Source: Dama dama
Lineage: Eukaryota; Chordata; Mammalia; Artiodactyla; Cervidae
DNA length: 64,000 bases
Direction: 5' to 3'
NCBI RefSeq assembly: GCF_033118175.1
Contig: NC_083697.1
Coordinates: forward strand, 23,658,001-23,722,000
The notes below the pieces were generated by a model. The model saw nothing but the letters and a program-made list of their open reading frames with translations, ran no database searches and was not told where the DNA came from. Below are positions 55,001 to 64,000 of this stretch, in pieces; the stretch's first letter is position 1; each line of letters begins with the position of its first letter. The translations under genes were made by a program, and so were the position numbers.

Positions 55001-56089
55001 TGAGTTGTGGTTGTGACTGTTGTGGTTGTTACTATCATGTGGGTGGGGGTGAGATGGTGATGATGAGCTTAGCATTGGAAGAATTTGAGGTCTGGATAAG
55101 GGATCCAAGTGAAGGCACAGTGAACAGCTGGACACAGGGCTGGGTCTTTGAAAGGAATCTCATCAGGAGATGCAGATCTGAGAGTTCCTAGTTGTGGAAT
55201 ATGTATAGCTCATTCATGGGGGATGTGCTCACTGAGGAAAGGTCTTCATATTTTGTGAACTTGAGAGGCAAAGCTACATTTGTGGTAGCAGCATTTGTCC
55301 TGCATATTCAAAAGATGGCATAAATGCAGCCATCAGAGGGATTCTTGCCTTGACTCTGACCCAAGGAAATCTTTGCAGGCTTGCTGCATTAGGTACCAAA
55401 TCCAACAGCTTTGGCACTTTGCTTGGACACAACTCCTTTTTCTCCCTTCAAATACTATCATTCTCTAGTTTTCCCCAAGCTCTTGACTTCCCTGAGAGAG
55501 ACCAAAAAGCCATCTGTGTTCCAATATGTTCTCTTTGCAAATCCACTTGCTTTTGCAGCCCATTGCAGGAGGAGATAAAGTAGAAAGACCAGTTGATAGA
55601 TTTTTAATATAAATTAGCATCCATATAGCCAAAAATTTGTGAGTCCTCAAAGTTAAAAATATCTGCCTCATTTATTTTGAAAAAAGAGACAAGTACAATG
55701 ACAAGAAACTTTAAACCATTACACAGAAAAGTATGCTCAGCAAATACTGAAATGCTGCATTTATTGAAAATAATCAAGAAAATAATGCAATGTGAAAAGC
55801 AAAATCTAGCACAGAGAAAAAGAAGAGATCATAATATAGTTACTTTCACCTAAGTAAACGAGTGAGGAAATTATTCATAATAATATTCAAAATTATATGT
55901 AATAATTTGTTCAGAAAAATCAATGAGCCATGTAGACTAAAATAGCAGTTATTTATAAATGAGGCAAAATACTTAACTCCAATATCTTCATAAATGTATT
56001 GCACCTCAGAAAGGGTTCCTAACTACTGAGGGACCCAAATATTGCACTGCCCTGGGTGAAAGGGAAGAAGTTTTGTGAGAAGTTGTACA
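52071..56089. other. long repeat-poor unassigned region
   Basis: The longest stretch without a recognised young repeat. Some CpGs are kept at 52,160-52,270. A local repetition (GGGACCATGTCTTAGCTGTAG / GGGGCCATGTCTTAAATG, then TCTTAGCTGTAAG) lies at about 54,740-54,790. The A/T-rich part at 55,680-55,990 has ATTTATTGAAAATAATC-type text. Open frames of up to 90 codons (53,243-53,515) have no recognised domain and no convincing exon structure. Confidence 0.5.
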
Positions 56090-56305
56090 TAGTTTGGCAG
56101 TTAAGAAGTTGGGCGTAAGAGTCAGACTGGCTGGATTCAGATCCCTGCCCCACAGCCTGATTGTGGGAAAATTACTTTTCCAAGTCTCCATTTTCTCATC
56201 TATAAAACAGGTATAACATTAGAACTTCTGGTTAGTGCCAGTATAAGAAATAAATGAGATAACATGGAGTCTGGGATGTAGTTCAATAAATATTATGAGG
56301 CCATG
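56090..56305 (+). repeat. MIR SINE
   Basis: GGCAGTTAAGAAGTTGG...GAGTCAGACTGGCTGGATTCAGATCCC, GTCTCCATTTTCTCATCTATAAAACAGG and GTAGTTCAATAAATATTATG give the full MIR order. Confidence 0.87.
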
Positions 56306-56420
56306 ATGATGATGTTGACTGAGAAGGATTTTGTTGCTTTTTTTTAAATTAATGTGTACTGGAGGATAATTGATTTACAGTGTTGTGTTAGTTCTGCTGT
56401 ACAACAAAGTGGATCAGTTA

Positions 56421-56658
56421 TGTTATTGTTGTTCAGTTGCTCAGTCGTGTCCGACTATTTGCCACCCTGTGGTCTGCAGAATGCCAGGCTTCCCTGTCCA
56501 CCACCATCTCCCAGAGCTTTCTCAAACTCATGTCCATTGAGTCAGTGATGCCATCCAACTAACTTTCCCTCTGTCTTCCCCTTCTTCTCCTGCCTTCAAT
56601 CTTTCCCAGCATCGGGGTCTCTTCTAATGAGTAAGCTCTTCAGATCAGGTGGCCAAAG
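56421..56658 (-). mobile_element. BovB LINE 3' fragment
   Basis: TTCAGTTGCTCAGTCGTGTCCGAC, CTCATGTCCATTGAGTCAGTGATGCC, CATCGGGGTCTCTTCTAATGAG and CAGGTGGCCAAAG are the reverse complement of the BovB 3' end, truncated at about 240 bp. L1 text resumes at ATCCACTCTTTTTTAG. The duplication is unclear. Confidence 0.88.
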
Positions 56659-56764
56659 AATATCCACTCTTTTTTAGATTCCTTTCCCATTTGGTCATTA
56701 CAGAGTATTGAGCAGAGTTCCCTGTGCTGTACAGTAGGTTCTTATTAGTTATTTTATACATAGT

Positions 56765-57040
56765 AGTGTGTATATGTAATGGCACCCCACCCCCGTATTC
56801 TTGCCTGGAGAATCCTGTGGACAGAGGAGCCTGGTGGGCTGCTGTCCATAGGGTCGCACAGAGTCGGACACAACTGAAGCATGCATGCATGCATTGGAGA
56901 AGGAAATGGTGACCCACTCCACTATTCTTGCCTGGAGAATCCCAGAGACGGAGGAGCCTGATGGGCTGCCAGCTATGGGGTGGCACAGAGTTGGACACGA
57001 TTGAAGCGACTTAGCAGCAGCAGCAGCAGTGTGTATGTGT
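56765..57040 (+). mobile_element. Bov-A2 dimeric SINE with 13-bp duplication
   Basis: Two Bov-A units (56,778 to about 56,893, and about 56,894-57,027) joined by GCATGCATGCATGCA and ending in (AGC)n. AGTGTGTATATGT (56,765-56,777) and AGTGTGTATGTGT (57,028-57,040) bracket the pair as one insertion. Confidence 0.93.
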
Positions 57041-57557
57041 TAATCTCAATCTCCCAATTAATCCCTCCCACTTTTCCCCTCTGGTAACCATAAGTTTGTT
57101 TTCTAGATATGTGACTCTGTTTTGTAAATAAGTTCATTGCATCATTTTTTTAGACTCCACATATAAGCAATATCATTTGATATTTGTTTTTCTCCATCTG
57201 ACTTACTTCACTCAGTATGATAGTCTATAGGTCCATCCATGCCTGCAAATGGCATTAGTTTGTCCTTTTTTATGGCCGAATAATATTCCACTGTATAGAT
57301 ATACCATATCTTCTTTACCCATTCATCTGTTGATGGACATTTATGTTGTTTCCATGTCCTGGCTATTGTAAACAATGCTGCAGTGAGCACTGAGGTGCAT
57401 GTATCTTTTCAAATTATGGTTTTCTCTGGATACATGCCCAGGAGTGGGATTGCCTGGTCATACGGTAGCTCTATTTTTAGTTTGTTAAGGAACCTCCATA
57501 CTGCTCTCCATTGTGGCTATACGAATTTACGTTCCCACCAACAGTATGAGAGGATTC

Positions 57558-58467
57558 CCTTTGAGAAGGATTCTGAATTGAGATGTGACTCAAAACCACA
57601 TGTTATTAAAACAGGACATTGAGGAACATTACTTAAATACACTATTTTTACAGTATGATACAGATGGAGAGTCAGAGTGGCTGCATATGGCTGCACAACT
57701 CCTGGGGCTCTGTTCGTGAGAGGATAACACACATAGAGCCTTGATTTACGCTGTCTCTACTCAGAAAGTAACCCACAGGGACAAGGACTTCCCTTTTTTT
57801 CCCTCCTTAAATTAAAAAAAGTCGCCTTTTACCATTGTATCTCAGAACTCCTAAGCCTGTATGTAACTCTCATTTCTGCCACTTTACTAAGCCACAGATC
57901 CCAAATAAATGCCTCCAGGGGCCAGGCAGTTAAAGAAACACCGGGTGAACTGAGCCGGTGAGCATCAAAGCAGAGAAGGCATACTCACTGAAAGGTATTC
58001 ACAGTCGAATGATTTTGAAACACTGCCTAGCCCAAATAAAACATCTGGAGGGCTCCACATGCTAACCAGCTACGTGGCCTTGCTTGAGTCACTTCAACTA
58101 AGTTTTCTTAATTTAGCAAAATGAAAGATGGGACCAGTCTTTCACTGAGACTCAGAAGTGATGATCACAGAGACCCAGGGATTCAGCTCTTGTTCAGGCT
58201 TCTCAGTCTGTCCCCAGAAATCATCATCTCCTGAGTCAGAGGAAAGATGCTGGTCTGAGAAAGAACAGACTGTCCTCCAGGAGCGGCCCATCTCCCTTTC
58301 CCCACTGCTCCATTACATGGTCTCCTATTTATTTGAGCATAGATTTTAAAATGGTTTAAGTAATATCTATTTGTTGTAAAATACAGCATTTGAGAAATAC
58401 AGAGAAGCATAAAGGAGAAGAAGTCATGCCTCTAAGTGTACACACATACATACTTGGTTTTCCTCTG
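57558..58467. other. unassigned DNA
   Basis: No gene recognised. Positions 58,350-58,420 weakly resemble an old L1 tail. Confidence 0.5.
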
Positions 58468-61018
58468 GTTCAGTTCAGTTCAGTCACTCAGTTGTGCCCG
58501 ACTGTTTGCGACTCCATTAACCACAGCACACCAGGCCTCTTGGTCCATCACCAACTCCTGGAGTCCACCCAAACCCATGTCCATTGAATCGATGATGCCA
58601 TCCAACCATCCCATCCTCTGTCGTCCCCTTCTCCTCCTGCCCTCAATCTTTCCCAGCATCAGGGTCTTTTCAAATGAGTCAGCTCTTCGCATCAGGTGGC
58701 CAAAGTATCGGAGTTTCAGCTTCAACATCACTCCTTCCAATGAACACCCAGGACTAATCTCCTTTAGGAAGGACTGGTTGGATCTCCTTGCAGTCCAAGG
58801 GACTCTAAAGAGTCTTCTCTAACACCACAGTTCAAAAGCATCAATTCTTCAGCACTCAGCTTTCTTGATAGTCCAACTCTCATATCCATACATGACTACT
58901 GGAAAAACCATAGCCTTGACTAGATGGACCTCTGTTGGCAAAGTAATATCTCTGCTTTTTAATATGCTGTCTAGGTTGGTCATAGCTTTTCTTTCAAGGA
59001 GCAAGCATCTTTTAATTTCATGGCTGCAGTCACCATCTGCAGTGATTTTGGAGCCCAAAAACATAAAGTCTGTCACTGTTTCCATTGTTTCCCCATCTAT
59101 TTGCCATGAAGTGATGGGACCAGATCCCATGATCTTAGTTTTCTGAATGTTAAGCTTTAAGCCAACTTCTTCACTCTCCTCTTTCACTTTCATCAAAAGG
59201 CTCTTTAGTCCTTCTTCGCTTTCTGCCATAAGGGTGGTGTCATCTGCATATCTGAGGTTATTGATATTTCTTCTAGCAATCTTGATTCCCGCTTGTGCTT
59301 CCTCCAGCCTAGGGTTTCTCATGATGTACTCTGCATATAAGTTAAACAAGCAGGGTGACTATATACAGCCTTGAGGTACTCCTTTTCCTATTTGGAACCA
59401 GTCTGTTGTTCCATGTCCAGTTCTAACTGTTGCTTCCTGACCTGCATATAGGTTTCTCAAGAGGCAGGTCAGGTGGACTGGTATTCCCATTTCTTTCAGA
59501 ATTTTCCACAGTTTATTGTGATCCACACAGTTAAAGGCTTTGGCATAGTCAAAAAAGCAGAAATAGATGTTTTTCTGGAACTCTCTTGCTTTTCAATGAC
59601 CCAGCAGATGTTGGCAATTTGATCTCTGGTTCTTCTGCCTTTTCTAAAACCAGCTTGAACATCTGGAAGTTCACAGTTCACATATTGTTGAAGCCTGGCT
59701 TGGAGAATTTTGAGCATTACTTCCCTAGCATGTGAGATGAGTGCAATTGTGTGGTAGTTTGAGCATTCTTTGGCATTGCCTTTCTTTGGGATTGGAATGA
59801 AAACCGACCTTTTCCAGTCCTGGGCCACTGCTGAGTTTTCCAAATTTGCTGGCATATTGAGTGCAGCACTTTCACAGCATCATCTTTCAGGATTTGAAAT
59901 AGCTCAGCTGGAATTCTATCACCTCCACTAGCTTTGTTCATAGTGATGCTTCCTAAGTCCCACTTGACTTCACATTCCAGAATGTCTAGCTCTAGGTGAG
60001 TGATCACACCATCGTGATTATCTGGGTTGTGAAAATCTTTTCTGTACAGTTCTTCTGTGTATTCTTGCCACCTCTTCTTAGTATCTTCTGCTTCTGTTAG
60101 GTCTGTACCATTTCTGTCCTTTATTGAGGCCATCTTTGCATGAAATATTCCCTTGGCATCTCTGATTTTCTTGAAGAGATCTCTCGTCTTTCCCATTCTG
60201 TTGTTTTCCTCTATTTCTCTGCATTGATCACTGAGGAAGGCTTTCTTATCTCTCCTTGCTAGTCTTTGGAACTCTGTTCCTTTTCCCCTTTGCTTTTCAC
60301 TTCCCGTCTTTTCGCAGCTATTTGTAAGGCCTCCTCAGACAGACATTTTGCTTTTTTGCATTTCTTTTTTCTTGGGGATAGTCTTGATTCCCGTCTCCTG
60401 TACAATGTCACGAACCAACATCCATAGTTCATCAGACACTCTGTCTATCAGATCTAGCCCCTTAAATCTTTTTCCCACTTCCACTGTATAGTCATAAGGG
60501 ATTTGATTTAGGTCATACCTGAATGGTCTAGTGGTTTTCTCCACTTTCTTCAATTTCAGTCTGAACTTGGTAATAAGGAGTTCATGATCTGAGCCACAGT
60601 CAGCTCCCAGTCTTGTTTTTTGATGACTGTATAGAGTTTCTCCATCTTTTGGCTGCAAAGAATATAATCAATCTGATTTTGGTGTCGATCATCTGGTGAT
60701 GTCCATGTGTAGAATCTTCTCTTGTGTTGTTGGAAGAGGGTATTTGCTATGACCAGTGCATTCTCTTGGCAGAACTCTATTAGTCTTTGCCCTGCTTCAT
60801 TCTGTACTCCAAGGCCAAATTTGCCCGTTACTCCAGGTGTTTCTTGACTTCCTACTTTTGCATTCCAGTCCCCCATAATGACATCTTTTTTTGGTGCTAG
60901 TTCTAGAAGGTCTTGTAGGTCTTCACAGAACTGTTCGACTTCAGCTTCTTTAGCGTTACTGGTCGGGGCATAGACTTGAATTACCGTGATATTGAATGGT
61001 TTGCCTTGGAAACAAACA
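58468..61018 (-). mobile_element. BovB LINE, 2.55 kb, 5'-truncated
   Basis: The longest BovB in the window, in reverse orientation. The 3' end is the inverted GGTTCAGTTCAGTTCAGTCACTC at 58,468; the 5' break lies near AAACAAACACT at about 61,018. It retains most of the protein-coding body but not the 5' end. No clear target-site duplication is visible. Confidence 0.95.
58480..61018 (-). pseudogene. BovB endonuclease-reverse transcriptase remnant
   Basis: Order on the minus strand: apurinic-type endonuclease (FNITVIQVYAPTSNAKEAE, GDWNAKVGSQETPGVTG, QIDYILCSQKME; open to about 60,556), a linker with a frame change (60,335-60,658), then the RT (60,196-59,496 in two frames, with PRTGKGRFSFQ). The RT catalytic YADD is intact at 59,239-59,250 within a 166-codon open stretch (58,849-59,349). 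The C-terminal domain ends in WLDGIIDSMDMGLGGL (58,480-58,740). At least four frameshifts or stops break the protein. The intact family protein would be a single multifunctional enzyme nicking DNA and priming reverse transcription. Confidence 0.92.
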
Positions 61019-61079
61019 CTCAAATACAAGTTACAAGAAATTGGGGCCAATCTGTAAATGTTTGTTTATACTATATCTT

Positions 61080-62375
61080 ATGTGGTTAATATTTTCAATA
61101 CATTTTAAAATTTAAATAAATAGTTCACTTTAGAATCATTTACAGAAAAGTTGCACAGATGGTACAGAGAATTTCCATATATTCTTCACCCATTTCCTCT
61201 GTTGCTAACATCTTACATTACTATGGTAGCTTTGTCACAACTAGTCAAATAACACTGATAGATTTCTAGTTACTAAACTTCATACTCTATTCACATTTCA
61301 CTAATTTTTCCCTAATGTCATTTTTCTGGTTTGGGACTCCCTTCAGAATGTCACATTATTAATTTTCATGTCTCTTGTTTTCTTTTTGACTATGACAGAT
61401 TCTCAGGCTGGTCTTTTTTTTAACCCCCCTATGACCTTGACATCAAAGGAATAGTGGTCGGGTATTTTGTAGGATGTCCTGGTACTTTGATTTTTCTGAT
61501 TTTTTCTTTTTCATGGTGAGGTTAGGAAAATGCATTTGAGGGAAGAAGATCATGGAGGTGAAGTCCCATTTTCATCACATGATGTCAGAAGTACATGCTT
61601 CAACAGGACTTATCACTGGTAATGATAAACTTGATCACCTGGTAGAAGAAGTGTTTGCCAGATTTCTTCACAATAAAATTTCCTTCCCCCTCTTTTCTTA
61701 CTCTTGTTTTTGTAAGGAAGTCACTAAGCACAGCTCACTCAAGAGGTGAGTCAAGCTTCACCGTCTTGAAGTAGGAGAAAAGTGAAAGTGAAGTTGCTCA
61801 GTTGTGTCCGACTCATAGCAACCCCATGGACTGCAGCCTACCAGGCTCCTCCGTCCATGGGATTTTCCAGGCAAGAGTACTGGAGTGGGTTGCCATTTCC
61901 TTCTCCAGGGGATCTTCCTGACACAGGGATTGAACCTGGGTCTCCCACATTGTAGACAGACGCTTTACCGTCTGAGCCACCAGGGAAGTCCTTGAAGTAG
62001 GAGAATCTACACAAATTATTGGGAATTTTTCTGTACAGAAGATTTGTTTCTTCTTCATTTATTTTCTTGTTTAGTCATTTATTTGCGTCAGAATGGACTC
62101 AAGGAGATTTATTGTAAATTTTGAATTATAATCCAATATGACATTATCTATTTAATTGTTCACATTGTTGCAGTTTTTGCTCTTGAGTGCTTTTTCAGAT
62201 TGGCTCCTATGTCTCTCTGATATGTTTACATCCTTTGAGCTTTCTGAGCACTGCAAAAATCTTCCCAGCCCATTTTGTGTACTTCATGTCTCAGTCCTAG
62301 AATCAGCCAATTCTCCTGGGAGCCCTAGTTCTTTTTCTTTTTTTTGGATAATCATATTAGGAACCAAGATTATCT
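61080..62375. repeat. old L1-type 3' region, split by a Bov-tA
   Basis: Text in continuous order with a known old L1M 3' region: TTTACAGAAAAGTTGCACAGATGG, ATCTTACATTACTATGG, TGACCTTGACATC...GGGTATTTTGTAGGATGTCC, ATCACCTGGTAGAAGAAGTG, then after the SINE AATCTACACAAATTATTGGG, GAATTATAATCCAATATGAC, TCAGTCCTAGAATCAGCC. The strand relative to L1 is not certain. It is of the same class as 26,565-28,305 and shares the early text. Confidence 0.6.
61765..62005 (-). mobile_element. Bov-tA SINE with perfect 15-bp duplication
   Basis: Reverse full-length Bov-tA, 61,780-61,990, close to consensus (CACCAGGGAAGTCC head). CTTGAAGTAGGAGAA at 61,765-61,779 and 61,991-62,005 is a perfect duplication. Confidence 0.96.
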
Positions 62376-62439
62376 AGGTGGGCTCAGTGTAATCACAGGG
62401 GTCTTTCTATGAGAGACACAGGAAGACTCAGGGTCACTG

Positions 62440-62690
62440 GAGGAGACAATGTGATGACGAAAGTAGAGGCTGGAGTGACGTACCTTGAAGGTGGAAAAAG
62501 CTGTCAAGGAACACAGGCAGCCACCAGGAGCTGAAAAATGCAAAGAAATGGCATTTCCTCTCAGAGCCTCAGAAACCAGCCGTGTGAAACCTTGACGTTA
62601 GCCCAGTGAGAATGATTCCAGACTTCCAATCTCTAGACCTGAAGAGGATAAGTTTGTGTTGTTTAAGTCACTTTTTTAAAAGAGGAAAAC
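62440..62690 (+). repeat. ancient LTR-like repeat
   Basis: GTGATGACGAAAGTAGAGGCTGGAGTGACG, GGCAGCCACCAGGAGCTG and TTCCAGACTTCCAATCTCTAGACCTG...GATAAGTTTGTGTTGTTTAAG match the 3' text of a common old mammalian repeat that resembles MaLR-type LTRs. The family is not fixed. Confidence 0.5.
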
Positions 62691-63120
62691 CCACTGTGAC
62701 TGAAAAGGTGAAACCAAGAAGGAGTTTCAGGGAGACTATACTATTCATGCTAGCATATTTACTGCCGCTCGACCTGAGGCCAGAGATTAGTCTGAAGGTA
62801 CCTGTGCTGTTTGATAGCTACCTGGCAAAGAGTGGATCACTCAAACTGCTGTTGAACGTAAGTCAGCAGCTACCACTGCCCAGAGTGGCAGAAATAAGGG
62901 GGATGGAAAATAAATTTCAGTTTAGAAGTGCATTAGTTCTGGCTTCTAGAATGAAATACCATAGACTTCATTACTTAAACAATATTCCCACATTTTTGGA
63001 GATTGGAAAGTCCAAGATCAAGGTGCCAGCCAATTTGGTTACAGGTGAGATTCCTCTTCCTGGCTTGTAGATGGGCACCTTCTTTTTTTATCTTGATTCA
63101 CATGATAGAGAGAGGGAAGT

Positions 63121-63376
63121 CTCAGTTCAGTTCAGTCGCTCAGTTGTGTCCGACTCTTTGCGACCCTATGGACTGCAGCATGCCAGGCCTCGCTGTCCAT
63201 CACCAACTCCTGGAGTTTACTCAAACTCATGTCCATTGAGTCAGTGATGATATCCAACCATCTCATCCTCTGTCATCCCCTTTTCCTCCTGCCCTTAATC
63301 TTTCCCAGCATCAGGGTCTTTTCAAATGAGTCAGTTCTTTGCACCAGGTAGTCAAAGTATTGGAATTTCAGTTTCC
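63121..63376 (-). mobile_element. BovB LINE 3' fragment
   Basis: CTCAGTTCAGTTCAGTCGCTCAG through CAGCATCAGGGTCTTTTCAAATGAG and AGTCAAAGTATTGGAATTTC is the reverse complement of the last roughly 255 bp of BovB. No clear duplication. Confidence 0.92.
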
Positions 63377-63488
63377 TCTTTAAAGGACACTAATCTAATC
63401 AAGGGGGTCCCACCGTCATGACCATATCTAAACCTATTACCGCTCCAAGGCCCTGCCTCTAAATACCATCAAATCAGAAGCTGGGGTG

Positions 63489-63610
63489 GTTTTTTTTTTT
63501 TCTTAACTTTTTATTTTGTATTGGAGTGCAACTGATTAACAATGTTGTGACAGTTTCAGGTGGACAGCAAAGGGACTCAGCCATATATATACAAGTATCC
63601 GTTCTCTGGG
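63489..63610 (-). mobile_element. L1 LINE extreme 3' fragment
   Basis: Poly-T, then ATTGGAGTGCAACTGATTAACAATG, TTTCAGGTGGACAGCAAAGGGACTCAGCC and ATATATACAAGTATCC: the reverse complement of an artiodactyl L1 3' end, about 120 bp. Confidence 0.85.
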
Positions 63611-63779
63611 AGTTGGGATTTTAGCATATGAATTTGGGGGGAACATGTTCAGTCCATAACAAGTCTATAATAATAACAAATGTAATAGAAAGATTTAAAG
63701 ATTAAGTTTAAGATATTTAGAGTAGATTCCACTCCAATAAAATAGTAAAATGAAGAGAATGAAATTACATTTAATGTTT

Positions 63780-63945
63780 AATGAACATTTACTCTGTGCC
63801 AAATGCTTTTAGTTGTACTTTTCCAATTAATTCTCATGAAAAAGTTCTATAAAGTAGACATGTCCCTATTTATTTATTTTACTTTCCCCATTTTAGAGAT
63901 GAAGAAATGGAGATGTAGATAGGCTAAACAACTTGCCCAGTTGTT
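63780..63945 (-). repeat. MIR SINE
   Basis: ATGAACATTTACTCTGTGCCAAATGC, CCAATTAATTCTCATG, TTTCCCCATTTTAGAGATGAAGAAATGG and ACAACTTGCCCAG are the reverse MIR order. Confidence 0.85.
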
Positions 63946-63963
63946 TAGGTTAAACTCTTGCCC

Positions 63964-64000
63964 TCGCAAAGAGTCGGAAACAACTGAGTGACTGAACTGA
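63964..64000 (+). mobile_element. BovB/Bov-tA tail at the window edge
   Basis: TCGCAAAGAGTCGGAAACAACTGAGTG then ACTGAACTGA is the shared 3' end of BovB and Bov-tA. The window stops within or just after it, and only the last 37 bases are matched. Confidence 0.8.

Larger units (their letters stand above)
56330..57557 (-). mobile_element. L1 LINE 3' fragment, split by BovB and Bov-A2
   Basis: 5'-truncated minus-strand L1. The 3' end is ACTGGAGGATAATTGATTTACAG (56,358), followed by GAGTATTGAGCAGAGTTCCCTGTGC, then the ORF2 C-terminal part up to about 57,557. A 60-codon remnant is open at 57,208-57,390 with STDEWVKKIWYIYTVEYYSA. The copy is interrupted at about 56,421-56,658 by BovB and at 56,778-57,027 by Bov-A2, so it predates both. 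Confidence 0.88.
62930..63665. repeat. ancient LTR-like repeat carrying two younger insertions
   Basis: Blocks 62,930-63,120 (GTGCATTAGTTCTGG...AATACCATAGACTTCATTACTTAAAC, GGCTTGTAGATGGGCACC), 63,377-63,488 (TTAAAGGACACTAATC, CAAATACCATCA-type text) and 63,611-63,665 (TAGCATATGAATTTGGGGGGAAC...CAGTCCATAAC) are parts of one old dispersed repeat. BovB and L1 pieces separate them. Confidence 0.55.

Noticed and set aside
62606..63070. 154-codon open frame on the plus strand, the longest outside LINE domains
   Set aside because: It begins in one old LTR-like repeat (62,440-62,690) and ends in another (62,930-63,120). There is no recognised domain. The reading frame is a by-product of the repeats.
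1..64000. CRISPR arrays, phage, plasmid or operon-like systems
   Set aside because: No regularly spaced direct repeats with unique spacers, no ribosome-binding sites before frames, no dense long frames. All direct repetition is explained by LINE/SINE copies or microsatellites.
1..64000. Functional tRNA genes
   Set aside because: The only tRNA-like segments are the heads of Bov-tA, CHR and MIR SINEs, with mutated A/B-box regions embedded in SINE bodies.

Overview
This is eukaryotic, ruminant (bovid- or cervid-type) nuclear DNA. The evidence is a dense load of ruminant-specific retroelements on both strands: BovB (RTE-type) LINEs ending in GAACTGAACTGA repeats, tRNA-headed Bov-tA SINEs, Bov-A2 dimers, CHR-type cetartiodactyl SINEs and an artiodactyl L1. 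They sit in a background of older mammalian repeats (MIR, L2, old L1, hAT fossils, LTR-like pieces). There is no bacterial-style gene packing, no operon, no CRISPR array and no tRNA or rRNA gene. I found no complete host protein-coding gene. The window reads as intergenic or deep intronic sequence.

Layout. 1-17,000 is mostly unassigned DNA with scattered Bov-tA/CHR SINEs and MIR, L2 and hAT relics. It also holds a CpG-retaining candidate regulatory block (4,290-4,720), a good CTCF-type motif (5,969-5,983) and one exon-like segment (14,205-14,305). 17,100-18,275 is an L1 3' copy that appears 5'-inverted and carries two later insertions. 19,223-19,729 and 21,902-22,259 are clusters of SINEs stacked on each other's target sites. 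24,832-26,220 is a 5'-truncated BovB with a long reverse-transcriptase reading frame. 26,565-28,305 is an old L1-like tail split by a BovB piece and a Bov-tA. 29,310-29,900 and 36,490-37,010 look like conserved non-coding (enhancer-like) blocks. 30,780-31,262 is a hAT-type DNA transposon fossil.

45,960-51,809 is the largest element: a minus-strand L1 of about 5.8 kb with ORF1 and ORF2 remnants and recognisable target-site duplications. A Bov-A-type SINE interrupts it next to the RT catalytic motif, which is itself mutated. A second, plus-strand L1 5' end lies head-to-head about 100 bp away. 52,070-56,090 is the longest repeat-poor stretch. 56,330-57,557 is another L1 tail with nested insertions. 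58,468-61,018 is a 2.5 kb minus-strand BovB retaining endonuclease and RT domains. 61,080-63,665 is a nest of old L1 and LTR-like repeats interrupted by young SINE, BovB and L1 copies.

The coding-type machinery here belongs to dead LINEs. BovB and L1 enzymes are known to mobilise the Bov-tA/Bov-A2 and CHR SINEs, and the many target-site duplications record that activity. I see no undescribed biological system. The most useful leads are the insertion chronology, the repeated use of the same target sites, the candidate non-coding regulatory elements and the one exon-like segment. Repeat family names come from recognition by eye and boundaries are approximate unless a duplication fixes them.
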